DNA of 61,394 nt from Serinicoccus sediminis (GTDB taxonomy: Bacteria > Actinomycetota > Actinomycetes > Actinomycetales > Dermatophilaceae): contig NZ_SDVA01000017.1 in the NCBI RefSeq assembly GCF_004153545.1, forward strand, positions 1-61,394. The letters run 5' to 3'. Positions 42,484-50,825 of this stretch are shown one piece after another. How positions within the stretch are numbered: the stretch's first letter is position 1; each line of letters begins with the position of its first letter. The notes under the pieces are model-generated. The model was not told where the DNA came from, searched no databases, and saw nothing but the letters and a program-made list of their open reading frames with translations. A program made the translations under genes and the position numbers.

Positions 42484-43650
42484 CTACATCGCCCGGGCGA
42501 GGCTGCGGCGGAGCAGCAGCGAGCCGAGGACGAGCACGCCCACGGCCATCGCGGCGAGCACGCCGAGCTGGGGCAGCACGTCGGCGATGCCGGCCCCCTG
42601 GCGCTGGATCTGCGCCATGGCGTCGTTGGCCCAGGCGTGCGGGGTGAGCTGGGCGACCTGCCGCAGGGTGTCGGAGTAGAACTCGAGGGGCACCATCGAG
42701 CCGCCGACCGCCCCGAGCACCAGCCCGCCGCCCACGGCCAGCCCGCTGGCGGCACCCTCGCTGTCGACCAGGACCCCGATGACCATCGCGGCCCCGGCCG
42801 CGATCAGCCCGAAGACGAGCAGCACGGCGACCGCCACCCCGAGCGAGCCCCAGCGCACGCCGAAGAGCAGGCTGGAGGCCAGCATGATGTAGGCGCCCTG
42901 GACCAGGGCGATGACGACCCGCCCCGTCGTCAGCCCCGCCATCGCCTGGGCGGTCGTCACCGGGGCGGCCATGGTGCGCCGGACCACCCCGTCGCGCCGG
43001 GCCTTGATGAGGGCCGGCGCGGCGTTGAGGGTGCTGAGGAAGACGAAGAGCAGCAGCTGGGCGACCGCGCCGTTGTCGAACTGCTCAGCCCCCTCGAAGG
43101 CCACGGCCACCGGGTCCTCGGGCTGCTGCACGAGCAGCTGCGCCGGGGGGACGAGGGCCGAGGCGTCCTCGAGCGCGGCCCGCGCCTCGGTCGCGTCGCC
43201 GAAGGTCTCCAGCAGCCCGACCTGCGTCGCCTCCGTGGCCACCGCCTCCGCCTGGGCCCGCACCACCTGCGTCACCGCGGGGGCCTGCGACGAGGAGCCG
43301 GTGATGATCTCCAGCTCCATCGGTATGCCGTCCCGCCAGGCCGTCTCCGCCTCGGCGTCCAGGAGCACGCCGACCTCGGCGCTGCCCCGGGAGACGTCCT
43401 CCTGCACGAGCTCCGGCGTGGTGCGGACGGTGACCGCCAGCTCGGCGTCCTCCCACCCGGCCACGAGGGCCTCCGTCGCGGCGCCGCCCGGCCCGTGCAC
43501 CGAGACCGGTGACCCGGAGCGGTCGCTGCCGAACTGCCAGCCGATGACGGCCACCATGGCCAGCGGCAGGATGAGCACGAAGAACAGGTTGGACCGGTCG
43601 GCGAGGAAGCGCCGCAGCTCGACCCAGGCGATCGCCAGCACGACCCTCAC
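42484..43650 (-). CDS. ABC-2 type permease, second subunit (388 aa)
   Basis: One N-terminal membrane segment (NLFFVLILPLAMVAVIGWQF) is followed by a ~170-residue extracytoplasmic region, then five segments: VAQLLLFVFLSTLNAAPALI, VVIALVQGAYIMLASSLLFG, GVAVAVLLVFGLIAAGAAMV, GLAVGGGLVLGAVGGSMVPL and LGVLAAMAVGVLVLGSLLLR. This is the YhgE/DrrB-like ABC-2 layout. GTG 43650 overlaps the upstream stop by GTGA. With its partner it forms the channel driven by the ATPase encoded at 44819-45766. The substrate is unknown; drugs, lipids or daunorubicin-like compounds are typical of the group. Confidence 0.85.
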   Translation of the reverse strand: MRVVLAIAWVELRRFLADRSNLFFVLILPLAMVAVIGWQFGSDRSGSPVSVHGPGGAATEALVAGWEDAELAVTVRTTPELVQEDVSRGSAEVGVLLDAEAETAWRDGIPMELEIITGSSSQAPAVTQVVRAQAEAVATEATQVGLLETFGDATEARAALEDASALVPPAQLLVQQPEDPVAVAFEGAEQFDNGAVAQLLLFVFLSTLNAAPALIKARRDGVVRRTMAAPVTTAQAMAGLTTGRVVIALVQGAYIMLASSLLFGVRWGSLGVAVAVLLVFGLIAAGAAMVIGVLVDSEGAASGLAVGGGLVLGAVGGSMVPLEFYSDTLRQVAQLTPHAWANDAMAQIQRQGAGIADVLPQLGVLAAMAVGVLVLGSLLLRRSLARAM

Positions 43651-44816
43651 AGCACGTCCCTCCGCCCGGGCACCAGCACGGCGAGCGTGGTCATGACCAC
43701 GCACATCACCCCCATGGCCAGGAGCACGGGCGCGAGGTCGACCACCCCGCCGCCCCCGGCCGTGATGCCGAGGCCGCGGCCCAGCGCGGTGACCGGGTTG
43801 AGCTGCAGCACGTCGCCCAGGACCCCCTGGGAGCTCACCCGGAAGAAGGCCCCGCCGCTCATGCCGAGCGTGATCGCCACGATGGTCTGCGCCACCCCCG
43901 CCTGCTCGGCGGTGCGCGCGACCTTGGCGATGACGAACATGATCGAGGTCGCGGCGGCCACCACGGCCAGGAGCAGCACGGCGATGACGGCGGGCGAGCC
44001 GAGGTGCACGTCGTCGAACAGCAACGAACCCGCGACGAGCAGCACGCCCGTGGCCAGCACCCCGAGGACCCAGCTGGACACCCCCTTGGACAGCGGCACC
44101 CACCACGACGGGATCGGCATCGACAGCAGCCGCGCGAGGGTGCCCCACTCCCGCTCGACGACCAGCCCCAGGACGCCGAACCCCACGGTGAAGAGCAGGA
44201 AGAACCCGGCCTGGCCGGCGACGATCGACTCCCGGGCGGACAGCTGCTCGTCGGCCGTCTCGCCCTGGGCCCAGCGCACCGGAGGCCCGCTGGCGGCGTC
44301 CTCGGCCAGGAGGGCGTCGACCTGCTGGGGCTGCCCGCCCAGCTCCTCCGCCGCGGCGGCGGTCCGCGCCGTGGTGGTGAACTGGTGCAGCACCCCGTCG
44401 ACGACGGCGGTGACGACCTCCCCCTCCAGGCCGGGCGACTCGGGCAGCCGCATCTGCACCTGTGGGGCGTCCCCGGCGGCGAGGGCGGCGGAGAAGCCGT
44501 CCGGGACGACCACGCCGGCCCCGACCTCACCGTCCTCGAGGAGCCCGGGCACGTCGGCGGCGTCCGCCTCGACGACGGTCACGTCGACGGTGTCGTCGAG
44601 ACCGGCCAGCGTGTCCTCGAGGGTTGCCGTCAGCGGGTCGTCCGCGGGGCCGCTGACGGCGACGGTGATCGGCTCCAGATCCTCGGACAGGGGCGCGAAG
44701 ATGAGCGAGAAGACCCACATGAGCGCCAGCGGCACCGCCAGGCCGAAGATGAAGATCGACCGGTCCAGCACCTGCTGCCGCAGGTCGGACCCCACCATGA
44801 CGAGGACGCGTCGCAT
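43647..44816 (-). CDS. ABC-2 type permease, first subunit (389 aa)
   Basis: The organisation equals that of the partner: segment 1 (SIFIFGLAVPLALMWVFSLI), a large external region, then FFLLFTVGFGVLGLVVEREW, GVSSWVLGVLATGVLLVAGS, VIAVLLLAVVAAATSIMFVI and a C-terminal pair. VEREWGTLARLLSMPIPSW is the conserved cytoplasmic ABC-2 motif (ERExGT). The ATG at 44816 follows the ATPase stop by 2 bp. The two permeases look like ancient duplicates that now form a heterodimer. Confidence 0.87.
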   Translation of the reverse strand: MRRVLVMVGSDLRQQVLDRSIFIFGLAVPLALMWVFSLIFAPLSEDLEPITVAVSGPADDPLTATLEDTLAGLDDTVDVTVVEADAADVPGLLEDGEVGAGVVVPDGFSAALAAGDAPQVQMRLPESPGLEGEVVTAVVDGVLHQFTTTARTAAAAEELGGQPQQVDALLAEDAASGPPVRWAQGETADEQLSARESIVAGQAGFFLLFTVGFGVLGLVVEREWGTLARLLSMPIPSWWVPLSKGVSSWVLGVLATGVLLVAGSLLFDDVHLGSPAVIAVLLLAVVAAATSIMFVIAKVARTAEQAGVAQTIVAITLGMSGGAFFRVSSQGVLGDVLQLNPVTALGRGLGITAGGGGVVDLAPVLLAMGVMCVVMTTLAVLVPGRRDVL

Positions 44817-44818
44817 GC

Positions 44819-45766
44819 TCAGTCCCGCAGCGCCTTGCCGGTGAGGTGCAGGAAGACGGACTCGAGGTCCGGGCGGCTCGTCTCGACGTCGCGCAGCGTC
44901 ATCCCCGCCCCGGTCGCCGTCGCCACGATCGCGCTGATGGCCTGCGGGGCCCCCTGCACCACCATGACCAGGCGCCCCTCGCCGGCGACCCGGCGCACCT
45001 CCCGGACGGCCGGTATACCGGCGACCGCCGCCTCGACCTCGTCCAGCGGGCCCTCACCCACCAGGGTCACCGTGTCGGCACCCCCGGTGAGCTCGACCAG
45101 CTCGTCCCGGGTCCCCTCGGCGATGATCTGCCCGCCGTCGATGATGCCGATCCGGTCGCACAGCCGCTCGGCCTCCTCCATGTAGTGGGTCGTGTAGAGC
45201 ACCGCCATGCCCTCCCCGGAGAGCGCCTCGACGGACTCGAGGATGGCGTTGCGCGACTGCGGGTCGACCCCGACGGTCGGCTCGTCGAGGATGAGCAGCC
45301 GCGGCTCGTGCAGGAGCCCGATCGCGATGTTGAGGCGTCTTTTCATGCCGCCGGAGAAGGTCTTGCTGGCGCCGGTGGCGCGGTCGGTGAGCCCGACGAC
45401 CTCGAGGACCTCGGCGACCCGCCGGCGCAGGTCCGCCCCCCGCATCCCCTGCAGCCGGCCGAAGAAGGACAGGTTGCTGCGCGCGGACAGCTCGGGGTAG
45501 ATCGCGAGGTCCTGGGGCACCAGCCCCAGGTGCCGCTTGGCCGCGAGCGGCTCGGCCCCCATGTCGACCCCCTGGATGACGACCGACCCGTCGTCGGGCC
45601 GCAGCAGCCCGGCGATCATCGAGATCGTCGTCGTCTTGCCGGCGCCGTTCGGGCCGAGCAGGCCCACCGTCTCGCCCGGGTCGATGCGCAGGCTCACCCC
45701 GTCGACCACGGTGGCGGGGCCGAAGGAGCGACGCAGCCCCTCGACCTGGAGCACGGGAGTCGTCAT
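44819..45766 (-). CDS. ABC transporter ATPase, DrrA/CcmA type (315 aa)
   Basis: Walker A is GLLGPNGAGKTTTISMIAGL, Q-loop LGLVPQDLAIYPELS, signature FSGGMKRRLNIAIGLLHEP, Walker B LLILDEPTVGVDP and H-loop TTHYMEEAERLCD. The C-terminal ~80 residues are the regulatory domain common in drug-exporting ABC-2 ATPases. ATG 45766 has no Shine-Dalgarno but a -10 TAGGTT 7 bases upstream, predicting a leaderless operon mRNA. It is divergent from the carotenoid cluster, whose first gene starts at 45872. Confidence 0.92.
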   Translation of the reverse strand: MTTPVLQVEGLRRSFGPATVVDGVSLRIDPGETVGLLGPNGAGKTTTISMIAGLLRPDDGSVVIQGVDMGAEPLAAKRHLGLVPQDLAIYPELSARSNLSFFGRLQGMRGADLRRRVAEVLEVVGLTDRATGASKTFSGGMKRRLNIAIGLLHEPRLLILDEPTVGVDPQSRNAILESVEALSGEGMAVLYTTHYMEEAERLCDRIGIIDGGQIIAEGTRDELVELTGGADTVTLVGEGPLDEVEAAVAGIPAVREVRRVAGEGRLVMVVQGAPQAISAIVATATGAGMTLRDVETSRPDLESVFLHLTGKALRD

Positions 45767-45773
45767 GGCGACC

Positions 45774-45864
45774 AACCTAGGGCCCCCGGGCGGGCCGGCG
45801 CCGATGACATCTGTCGTGGTTGCGGGGTGACGTGCGGTCCCCGGTCGGGGCGGCAGCATAGGCT
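45774..45864. promoter_or_regulatory. Back-to-back leaderless promoters of ABC-2 operon and carotenoid operon
   Basis: On the minus strand TAGGTT (45774-45779) lies 7 bases before ATG 45766. On the plus strand TAGGCT (45859-45864) lies 7 bases before GTG 45872. Neither start has a Shine-Dalgarno. Confidence 0.5.
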
Positions 45865-45871
45865 GAGCCGC

Positions 45872-46636
45872 GTGGCTGACGTATCGAGGACCCGGCGCAG
45901 GCAGGCCGTGCGGCTGGACGAGGAGTTCGACCGGGCGGCGGGGCGCTACGACCTGCTGACCCGGCTCAACCCCGGCTACCACGCCTCCCTCAAGGCGGCC
46001 GCCACCGACCTGGTGCGCTCCCTGCCGACCGGCCACCTCACCCTGTGGGACCTCGGCTGCGGGTCCGGCCTGTCCACCGGTGCCCTGGTCGAGGCCGCCG
46101 GTCCGCAGGCCCGCATCGTGGGGCTGGACGCCTCCGCCGGGATGCTGGCCCAGGCGCTCGCCAAGGACTGGCCGCCCGGGGTGAGCTTCGTCCACGCGCC
46201 CGCCCAGGAGCTGCCGGCGGTCGCCGCCGCGGAGGTGGACGGACCCGCCGACGGCGTGCTCGCGGCATACCTGCTGCGCAACGTGCACGCGGAGCAGCGC
46301 GACGAGGTGGTGGCCGCGATCGTCGACCAGGTGCGCCCCGGCGGCTGGGTGGCGCTGCAGGACTACCACGTCAAGGGCGACCGGCGCGCGGCGTTCACCT
46401 GGTCGGCGGTGTGCCGTCTCGTCGTCACCCCGCTCGCGGCGATCACCCGCGGCAACCCAGCCATCTACGCCTACCTGCGGCGCAGCGTGCTGGACAACGA
46501 CTCGACCGCCGAGCTGGAGGGGCGGCTGCGGCGGGCCGGCCTGACCGACCTGCGCCGGAGCACGCCCCGGGGGTGGCAGCGCGGCATCCTGCACACCGTC
46601 CTGGCCCGGCGTCCGCTCGAGGGGGAGGTCGTATGA
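45872..46636 (+). CDS. Class I SAM methyltransferase of the carotenoid cluster, CrtT-like (254 aa)
   Basis: Motif I is LTLWDLGCGSGLSTGALVEA, followed by VGLDASAGMLAQAL (motif II) and VRPGGWVALQDYHVKGD (post-II). The pattern is UbiE/menG-like. A methyltransferase gene named crtT precedes crtU in the Streptomyces griseus carotenoid cluster, and here the gene also overlaps crtU (ATGA). Its role in that pathway is not settled, since aromatic ring formation by CrtU moves existing methyl groups. GTG 45872 is predicted leaderless. Alternatives include quinone methylation. Confidence 0.75.
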   Translation: MADVSRTRRRQAVRLDEEFDRAAGRYDLLTRLNPGYHASLKAAATDLVRSLPTGHLTLWDLGCGSGLSTGALVEAAGPQARIVGLDASAGMLAQALAKDWPPGVSFVHAPAQELPAVAAAEVDGPADGVLAAYLLRNVHAEQRDEVVAAIVDQVRPGGWVALQDYHVKGDRRAAFTWSAVCRLVVTPLAAITRGNPAIYAYLRRSVLDNDSTAELEGRLRRAGLTDLRRSTPRGWQRGILHTVLARRPLEGEVV

Positions 46637-48210
46637 CGTCGCGTCGCGTCCCGCCCGGCCGCGACCGCCGCGCGGTGCTCCACCCGGCGGCGGCCGGGTC
46701 TGCGAGGGTGGCCGGGGAGCGCCACGTCGTCGTCGTCGGGGGCGGCATCGCGGGGATCGCCGCCGCGACCGTGCTCGCCGAGCGGGGCGTCCGGGTGACG
46801 CTGGTCGAGGCCCAGGACCAGCTCGGGGGCCGCGTCCGGGCCTGGCCGCTGGAGGACGACCGCACCATGTCGCGGGGCTTCCACGCCTTCTTCCGGCAGT
46901 ACTACACGCTGCGCTCCCTGCTGCGCCGCGTCGACCCGGCGCTGGACCACCTCGTGCCGGTGCCCGACTACCCGCTGCGCCGCGGCGACGGGCTCACCGA
47001 CTCCTTCGCGGTGCTGCCGCCGAGCCCGCCGGCCAACCTGGCGACGTTCGTGGTCCGCAGCCCCACCTTCCCGGTCAGCGGCCTGGCGTCGGTCCACCTG
47101 CCGAGCGCGATCGAGCTCATCAACGTGTCCTACCCCGAGAGCCACGAGCGCTACGACGGGGAGTCGGCGGAGGCGTTCCTGGACCGGCTGCGCTTCCCCG
47201 ACGGCGCCCGACACCTCGCCCTGGAGGTCTTCGCGCGGTCCTTCTTCGCGCACCCGGACGACTTCGGCGCCGGCGAGCTGGTCGGCATGTTCCACGCCTA
47301 CTTCACCGGTTCCTCCGAGGGGCTGCTCTTCGACGTGCCGGACGACGACTACGACACCGTGCTGTGGGAGCCGCTGCACCGCTACCTCCTGGCCCGGGGC
47401 GCGGACGTCCGCACCGGCACCCGGGTGCAGCAGGTCGACGCGCCTGCCGGCGACGAGGGGGCCTGGCAGGTGCGGCTGGAGGACGGCGAGACCCTCGACG
47501 CGGACGCCGTGGTCCTGGCGACCGACCCGCGGACGACCCGCGCCCTGGCCGCCGAGCTGCCCGCGACCGGGCCCGACCAGCAGGACTGGCACCGGCGGCT
47601 CGCCGCCGGCCGCAACGCGCCGCCCTTCGTCGTGCTGCGGCTGTGGCTGGACGGGCACGTCGACGCCGGCCGGGAGGCCTTCCTCGGCACCAGCGGCTAC
47701 GACCTGCTCGACAACGTCACCGTGCTGGAGCGCTTCGAGGCGGGCGCGGCGCGCTGGTCGGCCGAGCACGGGGGGTCGGTCGTCGAGCTGCACGCGTATG
47801 CGGTCGACCCCGCCCGGGACGCCACCCTCGCCGCGGACGGCGGCGAGGGCGAGCGCGGGGTCGACACCGCTGCGGTCCGGGAGCGCCTGCTGCGCTCCCT
47901 GCACGAGGTGTACCCGGAGACGGCCACGCTCGCGGTGCGCCACGAGGAGCTGCTCGTCGAGGACGACTGCGGTCTGGTGGGCACCGGCCCCTGGCGCGAC
48001 CGGCCGACGGTCGACACGCCGTACCCGGGCCTCACGCTGGCCGGGGACGGCGTGCGGGTCGACTGGCCGGTGGCCCTCATGGAGCGGGCCGCGGTCACCG
48101 GGGTGCTCGCCGCCAACGACCTGCTCGCGGGGTGGGGCGCCCAGGGCGAGGACGTCTGGACCGTGCCGCTGCAGGGGATCCTGCGCCCCGGGCGCTACCG
48201 CTCCCGATGA
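46633..48210 (+). CDS. crtU: CrtU-type carotenoid aromatase (isorenieratene synthase / beta-carotene desaturase) (525 aa)
   Basis: After about 30 variable residues the FAD Rossmann motif HVVVVGGGIAGIAAATVLAE appears, then LGGRVRAW and SRGFHAFFRQYYTLRSLLRR, highly typical of CrtU/CruE-type enzymes. LEVFARSFFAHPDDFGAGEL and FTGSSEGLLFDVPDDDYDTV also fit, and PYPGLTLAGDGVRVDWPVAL is the C-terminal FAD contact. Such enzymes convert the beta-ionone rings of beta-carotene into aromatic phi-rings by desaturation with methyl migration. ATG 46633 overlaps the methyltransferase stop, and the next gene overlaps again by ATGA. Substrate follows from the CrtY gene in the same cluster. Confidence 0.85.
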   Translation: MTSRRVPPGRDRRAVLHPAAAGSARVAGERHVVVVGGGIAGIAAATVLAERGVRVTLVEAQDQLGGRVRAWPLEDDRTMSRGFHAFFRQYYTLRSLLRRVDPALDHLVPVPDYPLRRGDGLTDSFAVLPPSPPANLATFVVRSPTFPVSGLASVHLPSAIELINVSYPESHERYDGESAEAFLDRLRFPDGARHLALEVFARSFFAHPDDFGAGELVGMFHAYFTGSSEGLLFDVPDDDYDTVLWEPLHRYLLARGADVRTGTRVQQVDAPAGDEGAWQVRLEDGETLDADAVVLATDPRTTRALAAELPATGPDQQDWHRRLAAGRNAPPFVVLRLWLDGHVDAGREAFLGTSGYDLLDNVTVLERFEAGAARWSAEHGGSVVELHAYAVDPARDATLAADGGEGERGVDTAAVRERLLRSLHEVYPETATLAVRHEELLVEDDCGLVGTGPWRDRPTVDTPYPGLTLAGDGVRVDWPVALMERAAVTGVLAANDLLAGWGAQGEDVWTVPLQGILRPGRYRSR

Positions 48211-49484
48211 GCTGCCCCGCGCGCCCCGGTGGCGGTGACGTCGGCCCCGACCCGGGCGCCGAGGGCGCCCGGCGGGCCCGCCGCCCCGAGGAGCCGGCGA
48301 CCCCGCGGGTCGAGCGGGTGGACGCCGGCGGCCGGGCCGGCGTGAGCACCGTGTGGCGGCTGCGCGGGCTGCAGCCGGCGCGCCAGCTGCTGCGGGCGCG
48401 GCACGCGACGACCCAGGCCGGCTTCACCGCCGAGGCCATCCCCCAGGGGCGCCTCGAGCACCACCCGATCCTCGTCTCGGACGGGCCGGTGCACGACGAC
48501 CAGCGACGCAAGGTGGCGCGGTTCCTCGCCCCGGCCGTCGTGACCGAGCGCTACGGCGAGCTCATGGCGCAGGTCGCCGACCGGACCGTCGCCCAGGCCC
48601 GGGAGAGCGGCCGATGCCTGCTCGACGAGGCGGCGCTGCACTACACCGTCGAGGTGACCGCCGAGCTGGTCGGGCTGACCGAGTCCGACGTGCCGGGGCT
48701 GTCCCGGCGGCTCGTGTCGTTCTTCAACCAGCCGCCGTTCGACATCGCCCGCGACGACCTCGGCCGCAGCCGCAAGGACTGGGCGCGGGCGGCCCGCAAC
48801 GGGCTGTGGCCGGTCGCCCGGCTGTGGTGGCACGACGTGCGCCCCGCCATCCGGGCCCGGCGCCGGCGGCGCCGCACCGACATCATCAGCCACCTGCTCG
48901 ACGAGGGCTACAGCCGGACGAGCATCCTGGTCGAGTGCGTCACCTACGGCACGGCCGGGATGGTGACGACGCGGGAGTTCATCGTCATGGCCGCCTGGCA
49001 CCTCCTCGAGGACGACGCCCTGCGCGAGCGCTACCTCACGGCCGAGCAGCCCGAGCGGCTGGCGATCCTCGAGGAGATCATCCGGCTGGAGCCCGTCGTG
49101 GGCCACCTCTACCGCCGCGTCCGTCAGCCGGTCGAGATCACCGACGGCGACCAGACGTGGACCATCCCGCCCGGCGACCTCGTCGACGTGTGCGTGCGGG
49201 CCACCAACACCGACCCGGAGGCGGTCGGCGCCGACCCCCAGCAGCTGTGCCCGGGCCGGGGTATGCCGCGGGGCACCGCCGGCTACGGGCTCGCCTTCGG
49301 CGACGGCGAGCACAAGTGCCCGGGGCAGCCCCTGGCGCTGCTGGAGTCGGACGCGCTGCTGGTGCGGCTGCTCGCGCACGAGCCCCGGCTGGTCTCCGAG
49401 CCCCAGCTGGGCTGGGACCACCTCATCGAGGGTTACTGGCTGCGCGGATTCGAGCTCGCGCTCGACCCCTCCGGGAGGGAGTGA
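48207..49484 (+). CDS. Cytochrome P450, probable carotenoid hydroxylase (425 aa)
   Basis: The haem-binding loop is AFGDGEHKCPGQPLA with the Cys ligand near residue 371. The ExxR motif is EEIIRLEP. The I-helix reads YGTAGMVTTREF: AG and TT are kept but the usual acidic residue before TT is Val, which is unusual for an oxygen-activating P450. The first 45 residues are disordered. It overlaps crtU by ATGA, so an aromatic carotenoid is the natural substrate. In Brevibacterium, as I recall, a P450 near the crt genes hydroxylates isorenieratene. The 3' end overlaps the convergent membrane-protein gene by 52 bp. Confidence 0.85.
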   Translation: MSCPARPGGGDVGPDPGAEGARRARRPEEPATPRVERVDAGGRAGVSTVWRLRGLQPARQLLRARHATTQAGFTAEAIPQGRLEHHPILVSDGPVHDDQRRKVARFLAPAVVTERYGELMAQVADRTVAQARESGRCLLDEAALHYTVEVTAELVGLTESDVPGLSRRLVSFFNQPPFDIARDDLGRSRKDWARAARNGLWPVARLWWHDVRPAIRARRRRRRTDIISHLLDEGYSRTSILVECVTYGTAGMVTTREFIVMAAWHLLEDDALRERYLTAEQPERLAILEEIIRLEPVVGHLYRRVRQPVEITDGDQTWTIPPGDLVDVCVRATNTDPEAVGADPQQLCPGRGMPRGTAGYGLAFGDGEHKCPGQPLALLESDALLVRLLAHEPRLVSEPQLGWDHLIEGYWLRGFELALDPSGRE

Positions 49485-49849
49485 CGGTAGGTCCACGACG
49501 TCAGCGCCGTGGCCACCATCGCGATGAGCACGCCGAGGAAGACGTGGGGGGCGGTGACCCCGGCGGAGCCCAGCCCGGTCTGGACCACGACCAGCGCGGC
49601 CAGCAGGACCGCCAACGTCACGTTGACCGGCCCGGCGGAGGCCCGCAGGACCAGGTAGGTCACCGCGCAGGCCACCACCAGGACGACCGTCACCCAGGCC
49701 CCCACCTCGTGGAAGGCCCGGTAGCCGGGGTCGCCGCCGATGAAGGCCGCCGCCCACCCGGCCTGGGCGACGACCGCGCTCAGCACGAGCGTCGCCGCGG
49801 ACCGCAGGACGACGAGGTGCGGGTGCGGCATCGGGGGGAGTGACGGCAT
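49433..49849 (-). CDS. Four-helix membrane protein next to crtB (138 aa)
   Basis: Four hydrophobic segments are visible: VVLRSAATLVLSAVVAQAGW, VGAWVTVVLVVACAVTYLVL, VNVTLAVLLAALVVVQTGLG and PHVFLGVLIAMVATALTSWT. His residues sit at the ends of helices 2 and 4 (AFHEVGAW, APHVFLGV), which recalls haem-binding four-helix proteins such as cytochrome b561 or CtaA halves; this is only a suggestion. ATG 49849 has GAGAGG upstream and lies 5 bp after the crtB stop, so it is co-transcribed with crtB. The stop lies inside the P450 gene on the other strand. Confidence 0.65.
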   Translation of the reverse strand: MPSLPPMPHPHLVVLRSAATLVLSAVVAQAGWAAAFIGGDPGYRAFHEVGAWVTVVLVVACAVTYLVLRASAGPVNVTLAVLLAALVVVQTGLGSAGVTAPHVFLGVLIAMVATALTSWTYRHSLPEGSSASSNPRSQ

Positions 49850-49854
49850 ACCTC

Positions 49855-50778
49855 TCAGCTCCTGTCCACGGGGCCGGGCAGCCGGCGCAGCGGGCCGCGC
49901 GTCAGCACGTCGGAGACGATCGCGACCTTGACCCGACGCGGCACCCGGCGGCGCTCGGTGAAGACGTCGTAGTCGGCGGCCTCGATGCGGTCGAGGATGA
50001 GGGCGTACATCCGCAGGGCGGTGGCCACGCAGCGGGCGCTGCGCGGCGGCAGCATCGGCACGCCCTGCGAGGCGTGGGCGTAGAGGCCGCGGTTGCGCTC
50101 GATCTGCTCGGCCATCATCGCCCGCCACTGCGGGGTCACCCGGCGCTCGTGCGGGTCGACGCCGTGCCGGGCGAGGTCGTCCTGCGGGAGGTAGACGCGG
50201 CCCCGGTCGAGGTCCTCGCCGACGTCGCGCAGGAAGTTGGTCAGCTGGAAGGCCAGGCCGAGGGAGCGGGCGGGGCCCTTGGCCGCCGGGTCGCGCGGCT
50301 CGAGCACCGGGAGCATCATCTCGCCGATGACGGCGGCCGAGCCCTCCATGTAGCCGTCACGCAGCTCCTCCCAGCTGGCCCAGGTCTCCCGCGTGAGGTC
50401 GAGCTCCATGGCCCGGAAGAAGCGGTCGAAGCACTCGGGGTCGGTGCCGCGGCGCCGGAGGCTGTCGGCCACCGCCGCCATGACCGGGTCGGAGGAGCCG
50501 CCCTCGGCGAGCGCCTCGGTGAAGAGCTGCTCGAAGCCGCGGAGCCGGACGCCCGGGTCGGGGTCGGCAGGCACCGGCACGTCGACCGTCTCGGGCTCGT
50601 CGACGATGTCGTCGGCCAGGCGGCACAGGGCGTAGACCGCGTAGACGTCGCGGCGCTGCTCCGGCGCCAGCAGGCGGGCGCCCCAGTAGTAGGTCGTCCC
50701 GTGCTCTTTGGTCAGCTCCCGGCACCGTTCATACCCGAGCTCCAGGTGGGGGTCGGCCGCCGTCGCTCCGGAATGCAT
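49855..50778 (-). CDS. crtB: Phytoene synthase (307 aa)
   Basis: Both Asp-rich motifs of squalene/phytoene synthases are present: YALCRLADDIVDE near residue 55 and LTNFLRDVGEDLDRGRVYLP near residue 185. GTTYYWGARLLAPEQR is the family N-terminal signature and YMEGSAAVIGEMMLPVLE lies between. The enzyme joins two GGPP molecules to make 15-cis-phytoene, the first committed carotenoid step. ATG 50778 has the -10 TAGGCT 6 bases upstream, predicting a leaderless mRNA. It is divergent from crtY with only 47 bp between starts. Confidence 0.95.
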   Translation of the reverse strand: MHSGATAADPHLELGYERCRELTKEHGTTYYWGARLLAPEQRRDVYAVYALCRLADDIVDEPETVDVPVPADPDPGVRLRGFEQLFTEALAEGGSSDPVMAAVADSLRRRGTDPECFDRFFRAMELDLTRETWASWEELRDGYMEGSAAVIGEMMLPVLEPRDPAAKGPARSLGLAFQLTNFLRDVGEDLDRGRVYLPQDDLARHGVDPHERRVTPQWRAMMAEQIERNRGLYAHASQGVPMLPPRSARCVATALRMYALILDRIEAADYDVFTERRRVPRRVKVAIVSDVLTRGPLRRLPGPVDRS

Positions 50779-50784
50779 GGCGTC

Positions 50785-50803
50785 AGCCTAGTGCGGCTAG
50801 GGT
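50785..50803. promoter_or_regulatory. Compact divergent crtB/crtY promoters
   Basis: The minus-strand TAGGCT (50785-50790) serves crtB and the plus-strand TAGGGT (50798-50803) serves crtY; the boxes are only 7 bp apart. Each -35 region must lie inside or beside the other gene's start, so polymerases would compete. crtY has a 16-base leader with GAGG, unlike crtB. Confidence 0.5.
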
Positions 50804-50825
50804 CGTCGCCGGAGGTGAGGCACGC

